Shown here: piece after piece, positions 18,233-29,004 of the stretch | How the letters are laid out: every line of letters starts with the position of its first letter | Numbering within the stretch: the first letter of the stretch is position 1 | Source: Polyangiaceae bacterium | Lineage (GTDB): Bacteria; Myxococcota_A; Polyangia; Polyangiales; Polyangiaceae | NCBI GenBank assembly: GCA_025936045.1 | Contig: JAICUB010000024.1 | Span: 41,382-105,381, forward strand | DNA: 64,000 nucleotides | Reading direction: 5' to 3' | Made by a program: the position numbers and the translations under genes | The notes under the pieces: model-generated | Seen by the model: only the letters and a program-made list of their open reading frames with translations | Told to the model about the DNA's origin: nothing | Database searches by the model: none

Positions 18233-19660
18233 ATGAAACCAGGCCGCCGCCCCTCCGTGGCCGTGTTCGCCGCCGTGCTCTCGGGACGCTTCGCGTTCGC
18301 ACAAGCTCCCGCTCCCGCGCAGCCGAACGCGGCGCCGGCCGCCGAAGAGATGCCTCCGACCCCCGCGGTGGAGGATCCGATGCTCTTGCCGGTCCCGCCC
18401 CCGCACCGCTTCATCGCGTCGTGGGACGAAGCGGAGCGGCTCCTGCGCGCTCGCTCGCTCGACCTACGGAGCGCCTACGACGACATCCGGCGCGCCGAGG
18501 CGGATTCGCGGACGGCGCTCGCGGCCGTGCTGCCGACGTTGAGTGCGTCGGGCACGGCGACGCACACGATCTTGGATCTACCGAAGCGGTCGAGCGTCGC
18601 GGTCGTCGACCAAACGGGCAACCTCACGACCACGAGCGGCGGCTCGAACACGTATTCGGCGAGCGTGCGCGCGTCGATTTCGCTGATCAACTTCCAGGCG
18701 TGGCACCAGATCGGCAGCGCCCGCGCGGGCGAAGACGTCGCGCGTCTGTCGTACGAGGACCTCGAGCGCACGACGGCCGCCGGGCTCGCGACCGCGATCG
18801 CGCAGAACGTGACGGCCGAGCGTGTCTCCGAACTCGGCCGCGTGGGCTTGCGTAACGCGCTCGAGCGACTCGCGCTCACGGAAGCCAAGGAGCGCACCGG
18901 CACCGCGACCGGCCTCGACATCGTGCGCGCACGACAAGACGTGGCGAGCGCGCGGAGCTCACTCGTCAATAGCGACGAGGCGCTCAGAAAATCCCGTGAG
19001 AGTCTCGGGCTCGCGGTCGGCTACACCGATCCAATCGGCGTCTTGCCCTCGACCGACCTCTCGAGCATCGAGCGGAGCGCGCTCAAATCCTGCCGACCCA
19101 TCCCCGATCTCGAGCACCGTCCGGACGTGCTCGCGACGAGCAAGAACGTCGAAATCGCGAAGCGCCGCGCGACCGAAGTGGATCTCGGGTTTCTCCCGAC
19201 GCTCTCGGCGGGCAGCACGCTCGGTACGAGCTTCACGGACGCGAGCAACAGCGAAGCCCACACCACCTGGAACATCCAAGCCATCCTGACGGTACCGCTC
19301 TGGGACGGCGGCGCGCGCTACGGAGCGCGGCGCAGCGCGGCGGCTGCGGCGGATCAGAGCGCGGCTTCGCTCGAAGCCTTGCGGCGCAACAGCACCGTCG
19401 GGCTCGTGCAGGCGCGCCGCTCGGTCGACGTCGCCGAGGAGTCGCGGCACGTCGCGCAAGAAAGCCGCGATCTCGCCTACGAAGTGGATCGGCTGACACG
19501 CCTCGCCTACCAGACCGGCAAAGGCACGAGCCTCGATCTCGTGACCAGTGCCGCCGCGCTGCGGCAAGCCGAGGTAAACCTGGCCGTCGCCGAGCTCGGA
19601 CTCGTGCAAGCGCGCCTCGACAACCTGCTCACCCTCGCCAATTGCTCGGTCGCTCGATGA
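18233..19660 (+). CDS. TolC-family outer membrane efflux protein
   Basis: Two OEP repeats, SLDLVTSAAALRQAEVNLAVAE. Confidence 0.88.
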   Translation: MKPGRRPSVAVFAAVLSGRFAFAQAPAPAQPNAAPAAEEMPPTPAVEDPMLLPVPPPHRFIASWDEAERLLRARSLDLRSAYDDIRRAEADSRTALAAVLPTLSASGTATHTILDLPKRSSVAVVDQTGNLTTTSGGSNTYSASVRASISLINFQAWHQIGSARAGEDVARLSYEDLERTTAAGLATAIAQNVTAERVSELGRVGLRNALERLALTEAKERTGTATGLDIVRARQDVASARSSLVNSDEALRKSRESLGLAVGYTDPIGVLPSTDLSSIERSALKSCRPIPDLEHRPDVLATSKNVEIAKRRATEVDLGFLPTLSAGSTLGTSFTDASNSEAHTTWNIQAILTVPLWDGGARYGARRSAAAAADQSAASLEALRRNSTVGLVQARRSVDVAEESRHVAQESRDLAYEVDRLTRLAYQTGKGTSLDLVTSAAALRQAEVNLAVAELGLVQARLDNLLTLANCSVAR

Positions 19661-21126
19661 AAAAGTGGCTGTTTCCCTTGCTCGTGCTCGTCGCCGTCTC
19701 GGGCGGTGTCGGGTACTACTTCTACCAGCGCGCCCATCGCCCGCCGGAGGTCCTGTACAAGACAGCGCCGCTCGAGCGGCGCAGCATCAGCTCGCGCGTG
19801 ACGGCCTCCGGCACGTTGCAGGCGCGCGTGACGGTCCAGGTCGGCAGCCAGGTCTCGGGGCGCGTGCTCGCGTTGATGGCGGACTTCAATTCGAAGGTGA
19901 AAAAAGGCGAGATCGTCGCGAAGCTCGATCCGCAGCTCTTCGAGGCGGCGCTCCAGCAGGACCGCGCGAACCTGGCGGCGGCCGAGGCGAACGTCGCCAA
20001 GGCGATGGCCACCCAGACGGACGCGGATCGCCAATACGAGCGCGCCAAGACGCAGAAAGCCGAAGGTCTCGCGGCGCAGGTCGACGTCGACAGCGCACAG
20101 ACGGCGGCCGCGGTCGCGCACGCCACCGTCACGCAGGTGAAGTCACAAGTGGAGCAGGTCCGCGCGCAGGTGCACCAGGACCAGGTGAACATCTCGCTCA
20201 CCGTGATCAAGTCGCCGATCGACGGCGTCGTCATTTCGCGCAACGTGGACGTGGGTCAGACCGTCGCCGCGTCGCTGCAGGCTCCCGTGCTCTTCACGAT
20301 CGCTGAGGACCTCACGAAGATGCACATCGAGGCGAGCGTGCCGGAAAGCGACGTAGGCAAGCTCGCGGTCGACATGCCCGTGCAGTTCACGGTGGATGCG
20401 TTTCCCGGGCAGCGCTTTCGCGGCCGTATCGAACAGGTACGTAACGCCGCGGTCACCGTGCAGAACGTCGTCACGTACTTGGCCATCGTGGCGGTCGACA
20501 ATCCCGAGCTCAAGCTGCGCCCGGGCATGACCGCCACCGTCACGATCGTCACCGCGCGCAAAGACGACGTCGTCGCCATCCCGAACGCCGCGCTGCGCTT
20601 CAAGCTGCCGAACGCACCCCCGCCCGGCGGACACGGGCGTGCGTCCGGCAGCGCGCATCCGGGCGGCAGCGCGCATCCCGGCGGCAGCGCGCGTCCGGGC
20701 GGCAGCGCCGCAGCCGCGGGCAGCGGGCACGGCGGTTGGCGGCATCGTCACGAGGAGGGTCCGGCGGCCAGCGCGAGCGCGGCGGCGTCGGGCGGCTCGC
20801 CGGCGGCGTCCGGCTCCGGCAGCGCCGCGGCGCCCCCGCGGAGCGGCGCACCGAGCGCGTCCGCGTCGGCGGACACCCCCTGGGCGGCAGCGAGCGACGA
20901 CAGCAGCCAGAAGACGGCATACCTGCTCAAGAACAACGCCCCCGTCGCCGTCAAAATCCGGGTCGGTATCACCGACGGCAGCTTCACCGAGGTGCTCGAC
21001 GACTCGCTCAAGGAAGGCGACGAGGTCATCGTGGAAGGCCCGCCGCCCGGGGGCGGCTCGAGCTCGCCCGCACCGCAAGGTCAAGGCCAACGCAGCGGAG
21101 CGCCGCGCATGCACGGGCCGTTCTAG
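19657..21126 (+). CDS. MacA-like efflux periplasmic adaptor subunit with low-complexity insertion
   Basis: GTLQARVTVQVGSQVSGRV, GVVISRNVDVGQTVAASLQAPVLFTIAEDL; Gly/Ser/His/Pro-rich insert. Confidence 0.9.
   Translation: MKKWLFPLLVLVAVSGGVGYYFYQRAHRPPEVLYKTAPLERRSISSRVTASGTLQARVTVQVGSQVSGRVLALMADFNSKVKKGEIVAKLDPQLFEAALQQDRANLAAAEANVAKAMATQTDADRQYERAKTQKAEGLAAQVDVDSAQTAAAVAHATVTQVKSQVEQVRAQVHQDQVNISLTVIKSPIDGVVISRNVDVGQTVAASLQAPVLFTIAEDLTKMHIEASVPESDVGKLAVDMPVQFTVDAFPGQRFRGRIEQVRNAAVTVQNVVTYLAIVAVDNPELKLRPGMTATVTIVTARKDDVVAIPNAALRFKLPNAPPPGGHGRASGSAHPGGSAHPGGSARPGGSAAAAGSGHGGWRHRHEEGPAASASAAASGGSPAASGSGSAAAPPRSGAPSASASADTPWAAASDDSSQKTAYLLKNNAPVAVKIRVGITDGSFTEVLDDSLKEGDEVIVEGPPPGGGSSSPAPQGQGQRSGAPRMHGPF
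20640..20710 (+). repeat. 18-bp tandem repeat in MacA-like gene (GGSAHP units)
   Basis: ggcagcgcgcatcc(c/g)ggc repeated 3-4 times. Confidence 0.85.
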
Positions 21127-21153
21127 CTCGAGTAAACCAGCCTGGAAGTCAAA

Positions 21154-21878
<725 letters not shown>

Positions 21879-21882
<4 letters not shown>

Positions 21883-23108
21883 GCCTCTTCGTCACGCTTC
21901 GCATCGCGCTCCGGGCGCTCTCGCGCAATCGGCTCCGCAGCTTCCTCACGACGCTCGGCGTGATCATCGGCGTCGCCGCGGTCATCACGATGACGGCCCT
22001 CGGCGAGGGCGCCAAGGCCCGCATTCAAGCCGCGTTCGCGTCGATGGGCACCAACATGCTGGTCGTCTCCCCCGGCTCCACCTCCCTCGGCGGCGTGCGC
22101 GGCGGGCTCGGGACGATGCCGTCGCTCACCTGGGAGGATCTCAAGGCGATTCAACGCGATGTGCCGTCGGTACGCGCCGCCGCGGCCGTCTTGCGCTCGA
22201 CGCAATCCGTCGTGAGCGAGACGAACAACTGGTCCACGAGCATCCAAGGGACGTCGCCCGAATATTTCGACGTGCGCAACTGGCCGATGGCGAGCGGGTC
22301 GAACATCACGCAGGGCGACGTCGACACCGGCGCCAAAGTGATCGTGCTCGGTCAGACCGTCGTGGATCAGCTGTTCGGCCCGAACTCGGACCCCGTGGGT
22401 CAAGTCGTGCGCATCAAACAAGTGCCGTTCAACGTCGTCGGCGTCGCGGCGAAAAAGGGACAATCTCCCATGGGGCAGGACTACGACGACACGGCGTTCG
22501 TGCCTCAATCGACCTTCGCGCAAAAGATCCAAGGCGGCCTCGGCAAGTACCTGCAGGGCACCATCTTCGTGTCCGCGACCTCCGACGCCGACACGGCACG
22601 TGCGGAAGAATCGATCGAGTCGCTCCTGCGCGATCGGCACCAGCTCCGTCAGAACGAGGACGACGACTTTCAGATCCGAAACCTCGCGGAGATCGCGAGC
22701 GCGCAGGAAGAGGGCACGAAGACGATGACGACGCTGCTCGCGAGCGTCGCGGCCGTGTCGCTCCTCGTCGGCGGCATCGGCATCATGAACATCATGTTGG
22801 TCTCCGTCACCGAGCGCACGCGCGAGATCGGCGTGCGCATGGCGCTCGGCGCGAAACCGCGGCACGTGCTCGCCCAATTCTTGATCGAAGCGCTCGTGCT
22901 CTCCATCGCGGGCGGCATCCTGGGCATCGCCCTCGGAGTCGGACTCGGCATCGCGCTCGGACGCCGTTTCGATTGGCCCGTGCTGTTCCAGCCGCAGGTG
23001 ATCCTGGTCGCGGCGGGCTTCAGCGGCCTGGTCGGCATCGTCTTCGGCCTCTATCCCGCGAAGAAAGCCTCGGAGCTCGACCCCATCGATGCGCTCCGGC
23101 ACGAATAA
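21879..23108 (+). CDS. MacB-like ABC transporter permease
   Basis: RSFLTTLGVIIGVAAVITMTALGEGA; TERTREIGVRMALGA; FGLYPAKKASELDPIDALRHE. Confidence 0.95.
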
Positions 23109-23128
23109 GCTACGGTTCGCGGCTCGAA

Positions 23129-24316
23129 ATGCCGACGGACGTGGCGCCAGAGCCAGTAGAACCCCGCGCCGTGTGTACGCGCTGCGGGCGCCCCGTGAAG
23201 GTGTGTTTGTGCGCGGAGCTCGTGCCGGTTCATACCCGCACGCGCGTGCTCATCCTGCAGCATCCGCGTGAGAGCGACGTGCCGATCGGGACGGCGCGCA
23301 TCGCCGAGCTGATGCTGCCGAACTCGGAGCGGCACGTCGGCGTCGAGCTCGAGGACAAGCCGCGCGTGCAGGAGCTCTTGAGCGATCCGGCGCGACCCGC
23401 CGTACTGCTCTATCCCGGCGCCGGCGCGGAAGACATCGTCGCTCGTACGCCAGAGGGGCCGGTGACGCTCGTCGTGATCGACGGCACTTGGTGGCAAGCG
23501 CAGAAGCTCTTCAAGAAGAACCCGGGACTTTCGCGGCTGCCGCGCTACGCGCTCGAGCCCGCGAGCCCGAGCCGCTACCGCATCCGGCGCGAGCCCGCGG
23601 CGCATTGCGTCTCCACGATCGAAGCCATCGCGCTCGCGCTCGGCGCGCTCGAAGGAAACGACGACGCCCGCGCGCTGCTCAGACCGTTCGATGCCATGGT
23701 CGAGCACCAGCTCCGCTTCGCGACGGAGCAAGGCGCGAAGCGCCACCACGCGAAGACTCGGGCCCCGCGCAGGCGGCGCTTTCCGGCGGCGTTCAGCGAG
23801 CGCGCGGCCGATCTGGTCGTCGGCTACGGTGAGACGAACGCGTGGCCGCGCGACACACCGCTCGGCCGCGAGGCGGAAGTCTTGCATCTCGTGCTCGAGC
23901 GCGTCGCGAGCGGCGAGCGCTTCGAGGCGTTCATCGCGCCGCGGCGGCCGCTCTCACCGTCCTTCGCGCACCATACGGGTATCGCGAGCGAGCGGGTGCT
24001 CGGCGCCGCGCCGTTTGCGGAGTTTCTCGCGCGCTTTCATGCGTTCGTCCGGCCGAGCGACGTGCTCGCCGGCTGGGGCTACTTCTGGGCCGAGGCGCTC
24101 GCGCGCGAGGGCGTGACGCTGCCCGAGCAGATCGATTTGCGCTTGGTGGCGCGCGAACACTTGCGCGAGCGCACCGGCGACGTGCTCGACTGCGCGCAGA
24201 AGCTCGGCATGCCGCCCGTCGCGCCCTGGGCGTCCGGACGCACCGGACGGCGCGCGGCCGGCGCACTCGCCGTGGCCCGCGCCCTCGTGCAAGCGGCGAC
24301 GCTCGAAGGCGCCTGA
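23129..24316 (+). CDS. DTW-domain protein (tRNA-uridine aminocarboxypropyltransferase-like) fused to degenerate DEDDh exonuclease-like domain
   Basis: CxRCGRPVKVCLCAEL; VIDGTWWQAQKLFKKNP (DTW); C-terminal ~165 aa aligns by eye to DnaQ/RNase T fold. Confidence 0.8.
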   Translation: MPTDVAPEPVEPRAVCTRCGRPVKVCLCAELVPVHTRTRVLILQHPRESDVPIGTARIAELMLPNSERHVGVELEDKPRVQELLSDPARPAVLLYPGAGAEDIVARTPEGPVTLVVIDGTWWQAQKLFKKNPGLSRLPRYALEPASPSRYRIRREPAAHCVSTIEAIALALGALEGNDDARALLRPFDAMVEHQLRFATEQGAKRHHAKTRAPRRRRFPAAFSERAADLVVGYGETNAWPRDTPLGREAEVLHLVLERVASGERFEAFIAPRRPLSPSFAHHTGIASERVLGAAPFAEFLARFHAFVRPSDVLAGWGYFWAEALAREGVTLPEQIDLRLVAREHLRERTGDVLDCAQKLGMPPVAPWASGRTGRRAAGALAVARALVQAATLEGA

Positions 24317-24352
24317 GCGGACGGGGCTGGCGCCGGCTCGGCGCCGCCATCG

Positions 24353-24811
24353 TCAGTGTGACGGCTGCGCCCGGTCGAAGCCGCGCGCGAGCTTCTGCCG
24401 TGCTTCGGCGTCGCCGTCGCGGGCGGCGCGTTCGAGCGTCTGATGCACGAACTCCTGCGTCTTTGCCGTTTCGGCGCGCAGCCCGCCGAGCGCCTTGTCG
24501 AGCGTCGCGGCATCGAAGGGCTCCTGCTCGAGGCTGGTCACGACGGCCTTGCGCGCCTCCGCCGTCGCGCGCCTGTGCTCGAGCAGCTCCTCGCGGTGAC
24601 CCGCCAGGATCCCGCCGAACGGTCCCGGCCCGCGCCGCCGCTCCGCACGCTGGCGCCCGTCACGCATTCCGTGCGTCGCCTCGTCACGTGCGTTCATCGC
24701 GCGCGCTCGCGAGCGGTGAATGAAGCCGCCGACGAAGATACCGGCGCAGAGTAAATTGAGCGCGCCCGAAATCGCGAGCGCGATGATGAGGCGTCTGGAG
24801 AGCGGGGTCAT
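24353..24811 (-). CDS. periplasmic heavy-metal-sensor/CpxP-like protein
   Basis: N-terminal TM, helical Arg/Glu/Ala-rich region with FGGILAGHREELLEHRRATAEAR typical of Metal_resist-type proteins. Confidence 0.65.
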   Translation of the reverse strand: MTPLSRRLIIALAISGALNLLCAGIFVGGFIHRSRARAMNARDEATHGMRDGRQRAERRRGPGPFGGILAGHREELLEHRRATAEARKAVVTSLEQEPFDAATLDKALGGLRAETAKTQEFVHQTLERAARDGDAEARQKLARGFDRAQPSH

Positions 24812-24813
24812 GG

Positions 24814-25287
24814 TCACTCCTCTAAATCGACGAGCGTGCCGCGCGCGAGCGCAGCCAGGTCGTCCTCTGCAATGGCCGCGCCGTCGGACGCCGCCGAAGT
24901 CGCCGTGAGAGCGCTCGTCGTCGCGAGCTCGCCGTCCTCGAACGGAGTCCCCACGATGCCCCAGCCCACGCCGAGCGCCGCGGCAAACGCCCAGCCCACG
25001 GCCGGGATCCACGCGCGCCGGAACGGCCACCATACGCTTCTTTGGGGCACCCTGAGCGGGATCTCGTTCAGGCGCCGCAGGAGCGCCGCACTCGGCTCCG
25101 GCGCCGCGCTCGGCTCCGTGAACATGGTGTCGAGCTCCGTCTCGGCGGCCAAGAGCGCGCGCGCTCGTTCCGAGCTCTCGAGCAACGCCTCCGCCGCGCT
25201 CCGCTCGCCGTCCGGCCAGAGCTCGAGCCGTCCGCCGTAAGCCGCGACGAGCTCGCCGAAGCGTTCGAACGAGAGCGGCCGAATCAC
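24814..25287 (-). CDS. anti-sigma-factor-like membrane protein
   Basis: N-terminal ASD-like helices, one TM, 4-bp overlap with ECF sigma gene. Confidence 0.65.
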   Translation of the reverse strand: MIRPLSFERFGELVAAYGGRLELWPDGERSAAEALLESSERARALLAAETELDTMFTEPSAAPEPSAALLRRLNEIPLRVPQRSVWWPFRRAWIPAVGWAFAAALGVGWGIVGTPFEDGELATTSALTATSAASDGAAIAEDDLAALARGTLVDLEE

Positions 25288-25859
25288 GACGCACCTCGTG
25301 CGGCGCGCTCCGGCGCGAGCTCCGCCTTCAGGGTGCGACGCGCACGAGCGAGCAGCGACTCGATCGCCTCGGCGCCGACCCCGAGCACTTCGGCCGCTTC
25401 CTTGCCCGACAGGCCGTGCAAATGCACGAGCGTGACCGCCGCAGCCTGCCGCTCCGGGAGCGCGGCGATCGCGTCGTTCAAGGCGAGGACGCGGCGCTTC
25501 TCGTCGAGCAAGCTGAGCTGGCGGGCTGAAATGGGCATATCGTCTTCGTCGGGCAACGGCTTCAGACGGCCTCGAGCGCGCAAGCGATCGACGGCCAAAT
25601 TGTGGGTGATGCGATGCAACCAGGTAGTCACGCGCGCGTCCGGCACGTAGTCACGGGCGCGCTGCCAAAGCCGGAGAAACGTCTCCTGCACCACGTCCTC
25701 CGCCTCGCTCGCGTCACGGAGCAGTCGCTCCGCGAAGCGCGAGAGCTTCGGCGCGTACCGCCGCACGAGCTCGCGGTACGCGCCAACGTCGCCTTCGCCC
25801 ACCCGCAGCACGAGTGCCGCATCGTCGTCGGACACCATCTGTTGCTGCGAGTGGGTCAC
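25284..25859 (-). CDS. ECF RNA polymerase sigma factor
   Basis: DASEAEDVVQETFLRLWQRARDY, TWLHRITHNLAVDRLR, LSGKEAAEVLGVGAEAIESLLARARRTLK. Confidence 0.95.
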   Translation of the reverse strand: MTHSQQQMVSDDDAALVLRVGEGDVGAYRELVRRYAPKLSRFAERLLRDASEAEDVVQETFLRLWQRARDYVPDARVTTWLHRITHNLAVDRLRARGRLKPLPDEDDMPISARQLSLLDEKRRVLALNDAIAALPERQAAAVTLVHLHGLSGKEAAEVLGVGAEAIESLLARARRTLKAELAPERAARGAS

Positions 25860-25920
25860 GGGCGCGGGCTAGCATGGGTCATCTACGAGTGATCGGGAAG
25901 GCTCCTGTCTCCCGATGCGC

Positions 25921-26325
25921 TCAGCTCTTCTTGTCGTGGTCGCAGTGTCCACCGTGACCGCCGCCTGCAGCGGCGAGCTCGTCCTGCGTGATCACCTTGT
26001 CGTTGTTCTTGTCGAAGCGACCGAACCACGTCTGCGTCTGTGCCTGGAGCTCGGCGAGCGTGAGCTTGCCGTCGTTGTTCGTGTCGGCGTGCTTCATCAT
26101 CCGGCGCGGGCCGTCACCGAGCTCGTCTTGCGAGATGACGCCGTCCTTGTTCTTGTCGAGCTTGGTGAAGCGGGCCTGCGCACCAGCCTGGGCCTCGGCG
26201 AGCGTCACCTTGCCGTCGTTGTTGGTGTCGAGGTGCGCGAACATGCGACCACCGCCGTGCGCCAAAGCCGCACCGCTCAGAGCCGTCACCGCCGCCAAAA
26301 CCGAGAACATGTGAAATTTCTTCAT
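25921..26325 (-). CDS. secreted four-EF-hand protein
   Basis: Signal peptide; loops DTNNDGKVTLAE, DKNKDGVISQDE, DTNNDGKLTLAE, DKNNDKVITQDE. Confidence 0.9.
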   Translation of the reverse strand: MKKFHMFSVLAAVTALSGAALAHGGGRMFAHLDTNNDGKVTLAEAQAGAQARFTKLDKNKDGVISQDELGDGPRRMMKHADTNNDGKLTLAELQAQTQTWFGRFDKNNDKVITQDELAAAGGGHGGHCDHDKKS

Positions 26326-26398
26326 TGTGGTCTCCTTGCCGGTTCCGACCGGCTTCACGAGGTTCAACGAGGCGGAGCGCGGGATCCGTCGCAAGAAA

Positions 26399-26423
26399 AA
26401 ATATCCAAAAATAACGGATATTT
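26399..26423. promoter_or_regulatory. inverted repeat AAATATCC-N9-GGATATTT
   Basis: perfect 8-bp arms in AT-rich intergenic region upstream of EF-hand gene. Confidence 0.5.
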
Positions 26424-26493
26424 AGCGTTTGATCGGGAAAGAGCACTTACAGCTCCGGCAAAATCACCGGCTCGGAGCTAGAGTCGCCAAGGA

Positions 26494-27852
26494 ATGAGCG
26501 AGAAAGAGGACGAGGTCGACGATGCCTGGGGAGACGAGCCTGCTGCCCCCCTCGCGAGCACCACGCCACCCGCGCGCCCGAGCACGACGCCACGAGACCG
26601 GTCGAGCAATGTGCCACTCGCGCGCCCGAGCACGACACCACGAGAGCCCGCCAGCAATGCGCCGTCGCCGTCGGCGCAAACGGGCGCCGCCAAACCACCG
26701 AGCACACCCCCGAGCAAGGCGGTGAGCACGCCACCGCGGCCCGCATCGAGCTCGAGCCCGCCTCGGCCGCCCTCGTCCAATCCACCACGACCCTCGAGCC
26801 CGCTGCGCTCGGCGCCGAGCTCTTTGGCACCGCGACCCGTGGCTTCGTCGCCGCCGCGTCCGCTCACGTCGAGTCCGCCCGGCGCTTCGAGCATGGCGCC
26901 GCGCTCGCAGTCGAACAAAACGACGCTCATCGGCATCCCCGCGCCTTCCGTCGCGCCCGCGGCCGGCGGTGACGCTCCGAAGGTGCACCCCGTATCCATG
27001 CCGCCCGTCGCGGCACCGGCTCCCACTACTTCCACGGCCGCATCCGCGGTCGTCACGCCCGCGCCGAGTTCGACGGCAGCGGTGTCGACGTCGACAGCGC
27101 CCGTGGCGACCTCCTCACCGCCACGTGTGGAGACCCAATCGTCCAACGCGAAACCGGAGGCGTCCGAAGCGAAAAGCACGAACGGAAAGGCCGCGCCGGA
27201 GCGCGCTGACGAAACGTCGTCGCCCGACAAAGAAGCCGAGGAAGAGCGAGCGCGCCGGCCGTTCTCGAACACGCGCGCCGATTCGCCGCAGGCCAAGGGC
27301 GATCGCTCGCGCTCTCAGGTGCGTGGGTCGGTGCCCCCAGGAGACGGCGGCGGTTCCACGTCGCGCTGGCTCGTGCTCAGTCTGGTTATCGCCGGCGTGA
27401 TCATGGCCGGGCGTCTCTATTTCCAGAATCGGCAAGCGGGCACGACCGCACCGGCGGCCGAGCCGCCCGCCACCACGGCCGCGGGCGAAGCGACTCCCGC
27501 GCAGACCGCGGCGCCCGCGCAGACGGCCACCGGAGCGACACCCGAAGCGAGCGCGGCATCGAGCCCCGTCGCGAGCGCCGAGGCGGCACCAGCGGCCGCT
27601 GCCCCTGCGAGCGCGGAGCCGAGCGCGAGTGCGGCGCCGGACGGCTCACGCGTCGTGATCGTGAAGATCAGTCCGCCGGGCGCGCGCCTCTTCTACAAGG
27701 GCAAACCCGTGGGTTCCTCGCCGGTCACCGTCGAGCTTGCTCCCGGCGAAAAGAAGCGCTCGTTCGAGGTCGGCATGCCGGGCTGGGTCACGCGCCGATT
27801 GGTCGTCGACGGCTCCAAGCCCGAGGTGTTCATCGGGCTCAAGCCGGAGTAG
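26494..27852 (+). CDS. Pro/Ser-rich PEGA-domain membrane protein
   Basis: Disordered N-terminus, TM (WLVLSLVIAGVIMAG), C-terminal PEGA (VIVKISPPGARLFYKGKPVGSSPVTVELAPGEK). Confidence 0.8.
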   Translation: MSEKEDEVDDAWGDEPAAPLASTTPPARPSTTPRDRSSNVPLARPSTTPREPASNAPSPSAQTGAAKPPSTPPSKAVSTPPRPASSSSPPRPPSSNPPRPSSPLRSAPSSLAPRPVASSPPRPLTSSPPGASSMAPRSQSNKTTLIGIPAPSVAPAAGGDAPKVHPVSMPPVAAPAPTTSTAASAVVTPAPSSTAAVSTSTAPVATSSPPRVETQSSNAKPEASEAKSTNGKAAPERADETSSPDKEAEEERARRPFSNTRADSPQAKGDRSRSQVRGSVPPGDGGGSTSRWLVLSLVIAGVIMAGRLYFQNRQAGTTAPAAEPPATTAAGEATPAQTAAPAQTATGATPEASAASSPVASAEAAPAAAAPASAEPSASAAPDGSRVVIVKISPPGARLFYKGKPVGSSPVTVELAPGEKKRSFEVGMPGWVTRRLVVDGSKPEVFIGLKPE

Positions 27853-27975
27853 CGAGCGGGCGTCTCGTCGAGCCTGGGGCGCTGGCGGCCGAGTGGTGAA
27901 CAGCCGTCCGGCAGGGCGCAGGCGGCCATTTCTACGCGGGTTTCGCGCGGCATGGCGCCTGCACTCTCGCCGCCC

Positions 27976-29004
27976 ATGAGCGAAGAAAAGCGAACCAAGT
28001 CCGAAAACCTGCGCGACGCCGTGGCGTCGATTCACAAGGCCTATGGCCAAGGGGCGATCATGCGCTGTGGGGACGGCGCGAACGAATCGGTCCAAGTCGT
28101 ATCGACGGGCTCACTCGCGCTCGACGAAGCGCTCGGTGTCGGCGGCTACCCGCGCGGCCGCATCGTCGAAGTGTACGGTCCGGAATCGAGCGGCAAGACG
28201 ACGCTCACACTGCATGCGATCGCGGAAACTCAGGGCGCCGGGGGCGTCGCGGCGTTCATCGACGCCGAGCACGCCTTCGATCTGCGTTACGCGCGCGCCG
28301 TCGGCGTCGACCCGACACGGCTGCTCGTCTCGCAGCCGGACTGCGGTGAACAAGCGCTGGAGATCACGGAGATGCTCGCGCGTTCGGGCGCCGTCGACCT
28401 CGTCGTGATCGACTCCGTGGCGGCCCTGGTCCCGAAAGCCGAAATCGAAGGGGACATGGGCGACGCGCACATGGGCCTTCAGGCGCGCCTCATGAGCCAG
28501 GCCCTGCGCAAGCTCACGGCCGTCGCACACCGCACCAACACGTGTCTGATCTTCATCAACCAGTTGCGACAGAAAATCGGCGTGGTCTTCGGCAATCCCG
28601 AGACGACGCCGGGCGGTCAAGCGCTCAAGTTCTATTCCAGCGTGCGCCTCGACGTGCGGCGCATCGGCAAGGTCACGCTCGGGGAAAGCGTGGTCGGCAA
28701 CCGCACGCGCGTGAAAGTGGTGAAGAACAAGTGCGCGCCGCCATTTACCGAAGCCGAGTTCGACATCCGCTGGGGTGTCGGCATCGACGGAGGCGCCGAT
28801 CTCGTGGAGACGGCGATCGGCGCGGGTGTGCTCGAAAAGAGCGGCTCGCACGTCATGTTCGCGGGCAAGAGCGTGGGAGCAGGACGCGACAAGGCGCGCG
28901 ACGCACTGCTCACGGACGCGAAGCTGCTCGAAGCCGTGCGCCAAGCGACGCTCGAAGCCTTGCCGTCGCAGGCGCACCGCGCCGGCGCGCAGAAGGCGGC
29001 CTGA
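27976..29004 (+). CDS. recA: recombinase RecA
   Basis: [17 protein letters not shown] Walker [66 protein letters not shown]. Confidence 0.97.
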   Translation: MSEEKRTKSENLRDAVASIHKAYGQGAIMRCGDGANESVQVVSTGSLALDEALGVGGYPRGRIVEVYGPESSGKTTLTLHAIAETQGAGGVAAFIDAEHAFDLRYARAVGVDPTRLLVSQPDCGEQALEITEMLARSGAVDLVVIDSVAALVPKAEIEGDMGDAHMGLQARLMSQALRKLTAVAHRTNTCLIFINQLRQKIGVVFGNPETTPGGQALKFYSSVRLDVRRIGKVTLGESVVGNRTRVKVVKNKCAPPFTEAEFDIRWGVGIDGGADLVETAIGAGVLEKSGSHVMFAGKSVGAGRDKARDALLTDAKLLEAVRQATLEALPSQAHRAGAQKAA

